From Mauremys mutica (Eukaryota; Chordata; Testudines; Geoemydidae): 64,000 nt of DNA. A program made the translations under genes and the position numbers. A model generated the notes under the pieces. It was given only the letters and a program-made list of their open reading frames with translations. It ran no database searches and had not been told where the DNA came from. Below are positions 12,176-22,015 of this stretch, piece by piece (positions within the stretch are counted from its first letter, which is position 1; each line of letters opens with the position of its first letter). The stretch spans positions 303,260,781 to 303,324,780 of the forward strand of contig NC_059072.1 of the NCBI RefSeq assembly GCF_020497125.1, read 5' to 3'.

Positions 12176-12688
12176 GTGGACTGGACTGAAGAACTCAACG
12201 ATCTGAATGTGAAGGAGGCTTGGAATTACTTTAAGTCAAAATTGGAGACGCTATCAGAAGCCTGCATCCCAACAAAGGGGGGTGGGGAGGGAAATGTAGG
12301 TAAGGGTCGCAGACCAAGCTGGATGAGCAAGCCTCTCAAACAGGTGGGTAAGAGAGAACAGAAAGCTGACAAAGAATGGAAGATCGAAAGGATCAACAAG
12401 GAAAGCTACTTCTTGGAGGTCAGAAAGTGTAGGTATAAAGTGAGAACTGCCCAAAGTCAAGCACAGTTGGACCTTGCAAAGGAAATTAAAAGCAACAGCA
12501 ACAGGTTCTATAGCCATATAAATAAGAAGAAAATGAGGAAAGAAGTGGGACCACTAAACACAGAGGATGGGGTGGAGACTAAAGATAATCTAGACATGTC
12601 CCAATGCCTAAACAAATACTTTGCCTCAGTTTTTAATAAGGCTAATGAAGAGTTTAGGTGTAGTGACGGGTGGCTAATGGGAACATGA
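12176..12688 (+). pseudogene. CR1 ORF2 linker between endonuclease and RT
   Basis: The longest intact frame of this LINE, 170 residues. It has the family linker pattern: WTEELNDLNVKEAWNYFKSK, then a basic helix around RPSWMSKPLK, then SNRFYSHINKKKMRKEVGPL, and NKYFASVFNK near the end, which leads into reverse transcriptase in intact elements. It lies one stop codon downstream of the endonuclease remnant. There is no independent function to propose, and the Met at 12176 is not a natural start. Confidence 0.8.
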
Positions 12689-13066
12689 ATTTGGAAGTAG
12701 AAATTACCACATCCAAGATGGAAGTCAAACTCAAACAACTTAATGGGACTAAATCGGGGGCCCCCGATAATCTCCATCTAAGAATATCAAAGTAATTGGC
12801 ACATGAAATTGCAAGACCAATAGCAAGGATTTTTAATTAATCTAAAACTCGGGGGCAGTTGTGCGCTATGACTGAAGAATTGCTAATATAGTTCCTATTT
12901 TTAAGAAAGGGGAGGAAAGGTGATCTGGGAAACTACAGACCTGTTAGTTTGACCTCAATTGTATGCAGTGCAACAAATTTTGAAAGAGAAAGTATTTAAG
13001 GACAGAGAGGTAAACAGTAATTGTTATAAAATACAACCTGTTTTTACAAAAGATAGAGCGTGCCAG
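12689..13066 (+). pseudogene. CR1 ORF2 reverse transcriptase, N-terminal remnant
   Basis: Two early RT motifs are readable across frameshifts: LNGTKSGAPDNLHLRI (near 12740; the family has a KSxGPDxLxPR pattern) and GNYRPVSLTSI (near 12928), followed by a decayed QPVFTKDRACQ (near 13036; the family has QHGFxKGRSC). The FADD catalytic box and everything after it are absent. The sequence stops where the hAT fragment begins. Confidence 0.8.
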
Positions 13067-13250
13067 AGCAGCACATCCCTTGGCCCACGCCGCTTCCCAC
13101 CGCCCCCATTGGCCTGGAGCGGTGAACCGCAGTCAGTGGGAGCCGCGATCAGCTGAACCTGCAGACGCGGCAGGTAAACAAATCGGCCCGGCCCACCAGG
13201 GTGCTTACCAGGGTGCTGGCCGGCTGCGTGCCAAAGGTTACTGATCCCTG
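13067..13250 (-). mobile_element. hAT fragment inside CR1
   Basis: GC-rich segment with a CCGCCCCCATTGGCCTGGAG block and a GCAGACGCGGCAGGTAAACA block, ending GCCAAAGGTTACTGATCCCT followed by G. The end is the reverse complement of a hAT terminus CAGGGATCGGCAACCTTTGG known from turtles. Only one terminus is present, so one half is missing. A deletion of the CR1 reverse transcriptase ends at or in this element. Confidence 0.7.
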
Positions 13251-13987
13251 ATCTACCTCATGAGAAAAGAATCAAAGAGCTTGGCTTGTTTAGCCTAACC
13301 AAAAGAAGGCTGAGGGGGGATATGATTTCTCTCTATAAATACATGAGCGGGATAAATACTAGGGAGGGAGAAGAGTTATTTAAATTGAGCGCCAATGTGG
13401 ACACAAGAACAAATGGAGATACACTGGCCATCAACAAATTTAGTCTTGAAATTAGGTGAAGGTTTCTCACCATCAGAGGAATGAAGTTCTGGAACAGCCT
13501 TCCAAGTGAAGTAGCGGGGGCAAAAAAATCTAACTGGCTTCAAGACTGAATTTGATAAGTTTATGGAGGGGATGGTATGATGAAACTGCCTACAATGGCA
13601 TGTAGCTGATCTGTAATTACTAGTAGCAAATATCTCCAATGTTCCAGTGATGGGACATTAGATGGGGAGGGTCCTGGTCTTTCCCACATGTGCAGAGTCT
13701 AACTGATCATTATATTTGGGGTTGGGAAGGAATTTTCCCCTGGTCATATTGGCAGAGACCCTGGGTGTTTTTGCTTTCCTCTGCAGCATGGGGCATGGGT
13801 CACTTGCAGGTTTAACCTAGTGTAAATGGAGGATTCCCTGTAACTTAAAGTCTTTAAATCATGATTTGAGGACTTCAGTAATTCAGCCAGAGCTTATGGG
13901 TCTATTGCAGGAGTGGGTGAGTGAGGTCTGTGCTGCAGGAAGTCAGACATGATGATCCCTTCTGGCCTTAAAATCTATGAGCCTATG
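13251..13987 (+). mobile_element. CR1 LINE 3' UTR, turtle type
   Basis: Begins with AAAGAGCTTGGCTTGTTTAG and continues through GGTTTCTCACCATCAGAGGA, TTTATGGAGGGGATGGTATG, TTGGGAAGGAATTTTCCCCT, CATGATTTGAGGACTTCAGT and a terminal ATCTATGAGCCTATG. The second copy at 54195-54675 carries the last four blocks in the same order, which confirms this as one UTR family. Confidence 0.9.
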
Positions 13988-14778
13988 TTATCCATGCTGA
14001 AAACAAGACAGCATTTTCTTATTTATTTGGAGCTAAAAGCTAAGGCTCTTACCGAGTCCTTTCCCAAGCAAACTCTAGTCAACAGTACTAGGTTATCTTC
14101 TGTATTGCCTGCTGAGTGCCAGTTCCAAAGTACTGGGATCAGTTTTCTTTCTTGGTTTCCTTTTCTCTCTCTGGCATACAGAAAAAAAGGCAGAATGAGC
14201 TCTCCGTGGATGACATTGTAAGGTCCTCACTCTGTTTTTATTTCTGGTCTTAGACAGACGCCTATGGGAATATTAAACATTGTTAATGTTTATGTAACTT
14301 TGAGAAAGTAAGCATCTGTGAAAAGCAAACACAGAAGGATATGCACCTGGCCAAAGTGAAATTGAATGAATAGTTATGGGAAATGCTTGTGGTATTCACC
14401 CAGCTCTTTCAGAAAACACGGGGGGTGGGGGAAATCCCAGTAAACGAAGTTCTCTTGATGGATTTCAATTTTATTCTACATAGGTTCTTACGCCTGCTCA
14501 TCACTGAGCACCTTCCAGCACTGCTTTAAGCAATGTGACTACACATCTGTCATGAGTGATTTCTTCTCTCATCCTCTCTCCAGGCAGAGAAGCGTGTGTG
14601 CAGTGAAGTGTTTGTTTTTGGTAGGGTTTTTTTTGGGGGGGGGGGGGGGCAGTTTACAATATCTGTACATGGTGTTCTCTGTTTCTATTAGAGAAGACAA
14701 GGTTAAGGAAGTCCATCTTGCACTAGGAGGGAAGAAAGATGGGGAGGTTTGTGATGGTCCTGAGTTCCTGGGGAAGTT
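13988..14778. other. No recognised feature; poly-G tract
   Basis: No gene. An eight-T run is followed by about fifteen G at 14628-14650, and a GGGGGGTGGGGG run lies at about 14420. The short frames here are random. Confidence 0.4.
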
Positions 14779-15128
14779 CTGAGGGGGGATTTGAGAGCAG
14801 CCTTCAACTATCTGAAGGGGGGTTCCAAAGAGGATGGATCTAGACTGTTCTCAGTGGTGATAGAAGACAGAACAAGGAGTAATGGTCTCAAGTTGCAGTG
14901 AGGGATGTCTAGGCTGGATATTAGGAAAAACTTTTTCATTAGGAGGGTGGTGAAGCACTGGAATGGGTTACCTAGGGAAGTGGTGGAATCTCCATCCTTA
15001 GAGGTTTTTAAGGCCCGGGTTGACAAAGCCCTAGCTGGGATGATTTAGCTGGGGTTGGTCCTGCTTTGAGCAGGGAGTTGAACTAGATGACCTCCTGAGG
15101 TCTCTTCCAACCCCAATCTTCTATGATT
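14779..15128 (+). mobile_element. CR1 LINE 3' end
   Basis: About 350 bp of the canonical CR1 terminus. Landmarks are GCAGCCTTCAACTATCTGAA, GGATGGATCTAGACTGTTCT, ATTAGGAAAAACTTTTTCAT, AACTAGATGACCTCCTGAGG and the terminal TTCTATGATTC. The 61.7 kb copy is the same region on the other strand. The gene-like minus frame over it is the reverse of the UTR. Confidence 0.95.
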
Positions 15129-15984
15129 CCACTGTCTCAGGCTGACCCGCGAGCAAGCTCTGTGTCCTGTGCAGACAAACTTAGTCTTGATATCTGGATA
15201 CAAAAGACAGCATTCACTCAAAGGTGAATGGTTGGGATTTTCTATAGGCTGAAATTTAATTTCAGTGGGAATTGTGTAGCTACAATTATTTTTCCAAATG
15301 TCAGCCAACCAAAGAGGGAAGGATAATCCACCAAACACATCTCTGCCCCTCCCCTCTTTTAGGACATATATTTCATTGGAGCTCTTGGGCATGTAGGAGG
15401 CATTCTAAACTGAAATACAGGATTCAGGTCTTCTGTTGTTCATGCTGCACATTTCGGATATACGTTCACTTCTGTTGCCCCTCAGGATCAGCACCAGCCT
15501 TCCACTGCTCAGCATTCAGTGCCTGCTGAATCCACCTGCTTTTGGTTACATTGATTCTTCAGTAAAAATACTTGTCAGCATGAGTACAAGGGTAACAGAG
15601 TGCTTTCCCCTTCTCAGCTAACTATAGATCAGTGTTTTATACTGAGGCCCTAGAATTGGAGAGGATTTGATTTTCTCCTGCATGCACAAGACAGGAGCGT
15701 GAAATTTGCACAGCTTTTGGCACCGATAGGGACAGCTGTGACAGTGGGGAAATTATTACCTGCTCTTCTTCCTTGGGGTTCTGTCCGTGAAAGGAAAATT
15801 TCAAATGAGCTTCATAGCAGCCCAGCTCTCCAGGAGATGCTTTGATTCTGTGCATTTCCTGGGTGTCCTGGTCCTTTTCCCTCCTCAGCCAGCCCCACCT
15901 GCTTTGTGTAATTGGGCCTTTTCGGTGATGTCACAACTGCACAGCAAATCAGCTGTGCACCATATTGTATCTGGAATTGGACCC
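15129..15984. other. No recognised feature
   Basis: Unassigned sequence. Overlapping short frames on both strands have no conserved motif. Confidence 0.4.
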
Positions 15985-16195
15985 AAATAGGACTAGGACT
16001 CACTCCCAGCATTGCCAAGCCCAGGGGTTCAAAAATCATGAGTCAGGCCCCCAAAATCATGAGATTTGTTTTAAAATCAGGGGATTTTAAAAAAATAATA
16101 AATGTTGGGTTCTCTTTATTTGCCTTCTTGTTGTTGAGCCTTTGTGGTTTATGTTTCTAAGCTTTTCTCCACAATCCCACAGGCTGGAAACTTAT
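15985..16195 (+). repeat. Dispersed repeat with AAATCATGAG motif
   Basis: Contains AAAATCATGAGTCAGGCCCC and a second CCCCAAAATCATGAGATTTG, then a GGGTTCTCTTTATTTGCCTT block, and ends CCACAGGCTGGAAACTT. I recognise this word order as a dispersed turtle repeat whose class I do not know. Confidence 0.5.
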
Positions 16196-16387
16196 GGTAG
16201 CCTGGTGGGCCCAGTCACCAGCCTGGGGGAAAATAATAGGCCAGACCCACTTCATAGCCCTTGGCTTAGTCAGGGCTTTGATAATTGTCCAACACAAAAG
16301 AAGAAAAATGTGGAGTGAAACAGGCTCATTGAAATATATTTGGAGCCCCAGTAGAGCATGTTTACTGAGACCACAATCCCTCTCATT

Positions 16388-16734
16388 CAGGACCAGCTCT
16401 ACAGTTTTTGCCGCCCCAAGCAACGCACCGAATTGCCGCCGCGGGTGGCGGGGGCAGTCCGGGTGCCCTTAGGGCGGCAGGCGCGTTTCCGCGGCGGCGG
16501 CAATTCGGTGGCAGCTTCTATGTTTAGCTGAAGCCGCCGCGGACAGCTAAACATAGAAGATGCCGCTGAATTGCCGCCACCGTGGAAACGCACGTGCCGC
16601 CCTAAGGGCACACGGACTGCCCCCGCGGCGGCAATTCGGCGCGCTGCTGGGGGCAAAACCACAGGGACTGCCGCCCCTTGAGGACTGCTGCCCCAAGCAC
16701 CAGCTTGGAATGCTGGTGCCTGGAGCCGGCCCTG
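16388..16734. mobile_element. Palindromic non-autonomous hAT element
   Basis: The termini are inverted: CAGGACCAGCTCTAC at the left, and the right end reads, in reverse complement, CAGGGCCGGCTCCAGGC. The flanks carry an 8 bp target duplication with one mismatch, CTCTCATT (16380-16387) and CTCCCATT (16735-16742), which is the hAT signature. Inside is a near-perfect inverted repeat of 93-100 bp (16431-16530 and 16544-16636) separated by 13 bases. There is no coding capacity; the frames across it are GC-rich artefacts. The terminus resembles that of the transposase-bearing element at 33.6 kb. Confidence 0.88.
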
Positions 16735-16742
16735 CTCCCATT

Positions 16743-17440
16743 TCACTTTATTTACACAGATGCTACAGCCATTTTGGGGAACCCCTGAGCTCAGGGCCTC
16801 GGTACAATTGTTCTCCCTTTGCCCTCCTCTTGTCAGCCCTGAGTGAAAGCATATAGCCATGGTCCTGTCCTAGCACAGGTTGTGGGTCCTATTGCTTCTG
16901 GCAGTTTTGTAGCCAGGGCCTCCATCCAGCCTAGGGATGTCCACATGGCCTCCTGCCCCTATGCAATCCTCCGCTGCACTGCCTGCAGCCTGGTCTGTAG
17001 TTACAGGAACTGAGGAATGCATTCTCATAGCCCTTTCCTGGTCCCAGTCTCCCCTAATGGAGCTGAGGCCTTCCTCTGCCTCCTCTAGCTGGTAGTCATC
17101 AGACCCAGTTACCTGATGCTGCCCAGCTGGGTCCCATGATTCTGTGCACCACCTGCTGAGCTTTTCTCCAGGCAGGACTGGCTGCTCACAGGCCCCTGTG
17201 GCACTTGCAAGGGGAAGCACACACCCTGTTACTTACTTAAAAAAAAAGAAAAGAAAAAGTAAGGACACCTGAGATTCTCACATAATAACCTAACTGCAGG
17301 AGCTGAGTCTTTAATAAAAACACCAGATATCAGAAGACTCAGGATTCACTTGTGAACGTTGGCAAGACTGCAATACTCACCACTAGCTATCATGGCACTA
17401 ACACAGTTCATCATGGTCTGCCCTGACTGGTTATTTGTGA
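16743..17440. other. No recognised feature
   Basis: Unassigned. A 116-codon minus frame at 16.87-17.22 kb has no motif I recognise. A short A-rich run lies at 17.24 kb. Confidence 0.4.
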
Positions 17441-17535
17441 GAGACAAGGTGGGTGAGGTAAAATCTTTTATTGGCCCAATTTCTGTTGGTGAAGGAGACA
17501 ACCTTTCAAGCTACACAGAGCTCTTCTTCAGGTCA
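17441..17535 (-). mobile_element. Penelope-like tail with hammerhead-like core
   Basis: On the minus strand the order is CTGAAGA, a short stem-loop, GAAA, then the family block that reads ACCAACAGAAATTGGGCC and TTTTACCTCACCCACCTTGT. CTGAAGA fits the hammerhead CUGANGA box (17525-17531) and GAAA fits the second conserved box (17504-17507). GAGCT and AGCTT between them can pair as stem II with one G-U pair. Penelope-like elements are known to carry such ribozymes. The 57.3-57.5 kb hairpin is built from the same unit. Confidence 0.55.
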
Positions 17536-17719
17536 GCATTATTATTATTATTCATGAGCATTATGTCTGCTAACTCGACTCGTCATACTTGTGCTTGAAC
17601 GTGATATCATTTTGTAAGGTGACAGAACCTGAACAGACCCACTCATTCTGAATACAGTAGCCCCGCTGACTTGTATGAGAGTTGGCAGGGTCAGGCCCAG
17701 TGGTAAAAAATACACACTA

Positions 17720-18118
17720 GAGATGCCTGAGAACTGGGTTTTTCATTTTGTTGGAAAATCAGTAATTTTGGGGGGGAAAAAAATCATCCTGAAACAGAAC
17801 AAAACCAAAACATTTCCTGTGAAACAAAGTTGTAGAAAAATGTTTTTTCATGTCTATCAAAATGTTTTGATTTTAACATTTTTTAAAAATGTTTATATAA
17901 TACAAAATTAAGAAACTGAAAAAAAGCCATGTGGAAACAGAAAATGGAAACCTTCCATTTTGACCTTGTCAAAATACTTTTATTTCTCTTTGTGAATGAA
18001 ATTTTCTCAAAATTGACACATTTCTGTGAAATGTTTTGCTTTCAACGAGTCAGCATTTTGCAATGGAAAACCGTTCACTCTGAACATTTCCAAGCAGTTC
18101 TAGTAACAACAGAATGCT
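17720..18118. repeat. Old A/T-rich dispersed repeat
   Basis: Dense in GAAAAC, TTTTG, AAACAGA and AAATGTTTT words and ending in a TCTAGTAACAACAGAATG string. It shares this vocabulary with 6.84-7.00 kb. The two plus-strand frames in it (78 and 63 codons) are Phe/Lys-rich translation of the repeat, not proteins. Confidence 0.4.
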
Positions 18119-18163
18119 AGTTTCTGGTACTGATCTCACATACTCTAGCATAAATCAGAAGTA

Positions 18164-19122
18164 CCGTATTTATCGGCGTATAACACGCACAGGCGTATAA
18201 CACGCACCTTCATTTTAAGGGGGAAATTTCAGGAAAAAGACTTAAATTTCAAATAAAGGACTTTGAAGCTCGGGGGGGAGGGGGGACGGGATCTCGGGCC
18301 GCTCGGGAGGGGGTCGGGGACTAAGGCCGCTCGGGGGCTCGGGCCGGGCCGGGCCGCGCCGCTCGGGAGGGGGGCGGGGGCTAGGGCCAGGGCCGCTCGG
18401 GGGAGGGAGGGAGGACGGGGTCTCGGGCCGCTCTGGAGGGGCGCGGGGGCTAAGTAGGGTGACCAGATCACACAGGTGAAATATCGGGACGCGGGGGGGG
18501 CAACAAAAAAACTCTAACCCCCCCCCGCCCCCGCCGCCGCCGCCGCCGCTCCATACCCCGTCCCACCCCCATCAGCTTGCCTCTGCTCCGTCTCCACTTC
18601 TCCCCTCCCTCCAGTGGAAAAAAAAAACAAAACCCGGCCGCCGGAGCGGGGGGTGTGGGGGGGCGAGGCGTGGAGCTCCGGCGGTTTTTTTCTCCGCCGC
18701 CCCCGCGTCCCGATATTTCATCTTTGTCCATACCCCGTCCCGCCGCCGCCGCCGCCGCCGCCGCCGCCAGAAGCTGGACTGGAGCAGTTCGCAGGGTGAG
18801 TGCTGGGGAGGCCACCCCCTCCCTTCAGGCTTGCGCCGCCATACAGCTGATCAGCGCAAGCCTGGGCGGGAGGAGGAATGCGGCGTGTTTGGGGAAGAGG
18901 CGGGGCCAGGGCAGAGATTTGGGGAGGGGTCCAATGGGGGAAGGAGGTAGCAGGACTGGGGGGGGGGCTAGGGCCGCGCTGCTCGGGAATGGGGCAGGGG
19001 CTAGGGCGCCGCTCCGCGCCGCTGGGGGGGGGTTATAGGTTATATCGGCGTATAACACGCACACATCATTTGCCCCCTATTTTCAGGGGAAAAAAGTGTG
19101 TGTTATACGCCGATAAATACGG
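18164..19122. mobile_element. GC-rich DNA element with TA target site
   Basis: Both ends carry the same inverted terminus, CCGTATTTATCGGCGTATAA followed by CACGCAC, flanked by TA on each side (18162-18163 and 19123-19124), as in TA-targeting elements. The left end repeats GGCGTATAACACGCAC twice. The right end is a hairpin, because the terminus is also present in reverse at about 19045. The interior is very GC-rich with a degenerate array of GGCCGCTCGGGAGGGGG-type units (18290-18450). No transposase frame is visible. Class not certain. Confidence 0.8.
18455..18735. mobile_element. Nested TAGGGTGACCAGA-type element, partial
   Basis: Starts TAGGGTGACCAGATCACACA, the terminus shared with the small elements at 30.3, 31.7, 49.2 and 52.5 kb. 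Its subterminal part, GAAATATCGGGACGCGGGGG (about 18478), recurs exactly in reverse complement at about 18700, so a 20 bp stem encloses a GC-rich, CCG-repeat interior. The far terminus is not clear. It sits inside the larger element at 18164-19122. Confidence 0.6.
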
Positions 19123-19395
19123 TAACTCTGCTAAACTCAGTGGCATCATCCTGGTGGAAGGGGAATCAAAATCAGTCCTTATATCTTTCCCTCATTTCAT
19201 ATGACAGAACCATTATTATTTTGGGAGTGGCTGACAGGGATGGATCACTTGATGATTACCTGTTCTGTTCATTCCCTCTGAAGCACCTGGCACTGGCCCC
19301 TGTTAGTAGACAAGATACTGGGCTATATGGACCTTTGGGCTGACCCAGAATGGCCATTCTTATGTATTTCTACAGTATACTTGCCTTACTTGTGT

Positions 19396-19688
19396 AGAGC
19401 TTGTCTACACAGCACTGCAGTATTATCTACAGAGGTGTGCATTATAAGAGCACTCTAATGTGTTGTGCTCTAACTGCTCCTGTGTAAACCTTGCTGGTGT
19501 GAACTAAGAGGTGCCTCGTTTGTGCTGATGTAGTCCCATTTCAAACAAGACTATTTTAACCCCCAAATAGGTGCATTTTAGTTCATGCCAGTTGCATTTA
19601 CACAGGGCAATCAGAGCACAGCACATTAGAGCACTCTGCCATTCACACTCTGTAGAGCACACTGCAGCTCCGTGTAGACAAGTCCTGA
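19396..19688. mobile_element. Small TGTCTACAC terminal-repeat DNA element
   Basis: The ends are inverted, AGAGCTTGTCTACACAGCAC at the left and, in reverse complement, AGGACTTGTCTACACGGAGC at the right. The interior has paired GAGCACTCTAATG and CATTAGAGCACTC blocks, so it folds back on itself. It has no coding capacity. Related ends occur at 22.96, 40.75, 52.71, 54.68 and 55.29 kb. No target duplication is clear. Confidence 0.75.
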
Positions 19689-19854
19689 GTCAGATCCTTG
19701 ATCTGGCGGTGGGCCAAAGCTAGTAGTGTCACCAATATACAGCCTCAAGCTGAGCCCTATTAACATTTGTAACATTTCACATGAGCAGCGACAGCTGGAG
19801 CCTGATTCCTTGCTGCCTTGCAGCTTGTGCTGTCATAGATACCTATTTAAATTG

Positions 19855-20145
19855 AGTTTAGAGAGGAAAGATGGTCTTGTAGTTAAGGCTGTGGACCCAG
19901 GACATCTGGCTTTGTTTCTGTCACATAGTTTGTGCGTGACCTTGGGCAAAGTCTTATACCTCAGTTCTTCACCTGTCAACTTGGGATACTAGTACTGCCT
20001 TCCTCCCACTCATTGTCTGTCTTGTCTATATAGCTTGTAAACTCTTTGCGACAGGGATCGTTTCTCACTCTGGCTACACGTACACTTAGTACAATGGTGT
20101 CCTGGCCTTGGGGTTCCTGTAGTATAAATTATAAAAAGATACAAT
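19855..20145 (+). mobile_element. tRNA-derived SINE with L2-like tail
   Basis: The head reads GGTCTTGTAGTTAAGGCTGT, an A-box-like tRNA start, then a GACCTTGGGCAAAGTC block and a CTCAGTTCTTCACCTGTCAA block. The tail is L2-like: CTTGTCTATATAGCTTGTAA, CTCTTTGCGACAGGGATCG, ending GTATAAATTATAAA. This is the tortoise SINE layout, about 290 bp. It is a retroposed copy, not a tRNA gene. Confidence 0.75.
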
Positions 20146-20754
20146 TCTGATTTGATTGTGCTTTACATGCATTTGCACAGATCTAAATGACTAAACGAGG
20201 ACTAAAGCAGTGGAGAATCAGGCCCTCGGTGCTCAGTAATTGACTCAGAGCTGGCACAAGCATAGTCTAAAAATACAGGAGTCAAATGAATACTGTCACG
20301 GTGTGCTGAACAGAAAGCTTTTGATTTAAACTGGTGACTCAGACATTATTTCCCGTGCCTGACTCTAGTAACGCTCTGCAGAGGGGCACTGCTTTCCCAA
20401 TCATACAAAGTCAGTTTTATTGCTAGCATATGCTGGGAAATGTTTTTGATCATGTCCATGCAGAATGCGATTAGATCTGTTAAAAATTAATTCGCTCCTT
20501 TCATCTGAAGACTTGTTGAGAATACCAGTGCTGGCAGTTTGTTTACCAGGATACAAGATAGTGGAGATTTTCCCCTGCAGACTTGATTCCCTGTTGTCTT
20601 GCACCTTGTGTAGTTATTTACAGCAGGGCAAAGTAGTTGCAGAATGGTACTTTTCTGATTCAGTAGCATTTTACAACCACTTTGCACTGCATTCGGACAA
20701 TGGCGAATCAGACCCGTTATTTGCTAATAGATGATTAGGGATGGAATACTGCCC
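20146..20754. other. No recognised feature
   Basis: Unassigned. The 89-codon plus frame at 20.47-20.73 kb and its minus partner have no conserved motif. Confidence 0.4.
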
Positions 20755-21130
20755 AACACACCCAGCTTATGTCTCTGGTTTTGTTTCTCTCACCCACAGC
20801 TCCACTAATGAACTATATCTCCTCCTTGCATTTACTTCTCCCTCTCTCTTCTCCCCATGCTGCCCCGTACACCTGGAATGCCCCCTCCACCGCATCCAGG
20901 CATCCACACACTCCTCACTTATATTCCTTCTGAAAACTCACTGCTTCTACGAGCTTTCCAAATGCTAATGCATGTCAGTCAGGATGTCACTGCAACAAAC
21001 AAAACCGTCTCCTGAACTAGTACCTTCCAGATCTCCCTCTGAGTTCTTGTCCATTGGTTTGTATTATAAGCTCCTTTGGGTAGGAACTCCTACTTTCGAT
21101 CTTTTATAGTAATGTAACACTATACAACCA
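20755..21130 (+). mobile_element. L2-like LINE 3' end
   Basis: One frame ends with LLKTHCFYEL, similar to the FKxxLKTHLF C-terminus of L2-type ORF2 proteins, and the DNA then runs into an L2-type tail (GTATTATAAGCTCCTTTGGG and TAGGAACTCC) with an (A/T)-rich end. ORF2 supplies endonuclease and reverse transcriptase in intact LINEs; only the last tens of codons may remain here. The assignment is moderate because the peptide match is short. Confidence 0.5.
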
Positions 21131-21379
21131 AGTGTTACGTTAACCATAATGATTCTTATAAGAAAGAACAATTAATGGGAGAATCTGAAACATTTTGTTC
21201 TAGAAAGCACCCAAGAGTTTGAACACAGAAGCTGATGTGGAAATTTTGACATTAATTTTGTCCTCCTCTCAGTCTTCTCCAGTTCTCACCTCCCTTGCTT
21301 TTCCCCTCTTCCCAATGCATTTAGTTCCCTAGCCACTGGTGAGTGTACATTACAGATCCCGCTCTGTGGCTATTATTTG

Positions 21380-21520
21380 TTACAGTCCCAAATTACAGAA
21401 CTATGGCTCCTTACCTCAAGCTATAGCAGCTCATGTTTTTAGCTCTGGAGGTTCCCTGTTCAATCCCCAGTGTGTTGGCCAAAAAGGTGGCCATCACACA
21501 AACACTTCTTACTTGGCCTA
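21380..21520 (+). mobile_element. tRNA-like SINE fragment
   Basis: Carries CCTCAAGCTATAGCAGCTCA and GTTCAATCCCCAGTGTGTTG, where GTTCAATCC resembles the tRNA B box, followed by GCCAAAAAGGTGGCCATCAC. A second copy at 32325-32405 shares the second half, and a reversed copy at 48225-48300 shares the first half. Confidence 0.55.
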
Positions 21521-22015
21521 GTTCCATTGGTGTCAACAGGACTACTCATGGTAGTGAGTATCCTTACCTAGCAGTAAGCAAGATTAGGGGGAAAAAGGCA
21601 GATTGCGGAGATTCCAAAGCAAGAGTGCGATCATTCTCCACCTCCTACCACAAAAGATCACGCATAATGTAGGATGCTTCTATTATCCTTATTGGACTGC
21701 AGTGACGGCAGAGATGATAAGGAAGTGACAGCATTTCTATTTTGTTCCCCGTTGCTTTTGAATTGCTATTTGCAAAGATAGCTATTATAAAAGTGTACTA
21801 TAAAGAATACACAAAATGGGTGTTGGTCAGATGCTGCTTTTATACACACTGGCTCACTCCTGGGAGAGGCAGGACTAAATAACTCACTTGAGGCTTCTCC
21901 CCAACTGAGCTATCATTTACATTACCAGATTTTCAAAATCAAAAACGGAGACAAGTATGTGGCAACATTTTATAGAGCCATGAGACAGTACTACACAACT
22001 GACTAACTGATATAT
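21521..22015. other. No recognised feature
   Basis: Unassigned sequence with no frame of interest. Confidence 0.4.

Larger units (their letters stand above)
11056..13987 (+). mobile_element. Broken CR1 LINE with nested hAT fragment
   Basis: One plus-strand CR1-family retrotransposon in order: ORF1 end, ORF2 endonuclease, ORF2 linker, first part of reverse transcriptase, then a hAT fragment (13067-13250), then a CR1 3' UTR (13251-13987) ending TAAAATCTATGAGCCTATG. Most of the reverse transcriptase and all of ORF2's C-terminus are missing, so the copy is dead. Stop codons and frameshifts occur throughout. The 3' UTR may come from the same insertion or from a separate one; identical orientation and the hAT junction favour one disrupted copy. 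Confidence 0.85.

Noticed and set aside
12000..13000. CRISPR-like or other prokaryotic system
   Set aside because: No spaced direct repeats of constant length anywhere; repeats are vertebrate transposons and microsatellites.
16399..16860. 153-codon minus frame, Pro/Arg/Ala-rich
   Set aside because: It runs through the GC-rich palindrome of a hAT element; the opposite strand is open too.
18577..19038. 153-codon plus frame near a CpG-rich block
   Set aside because: Composition artefact of (CCG)n and poly-G DNA in nested DNA elements; no start context, no domain.
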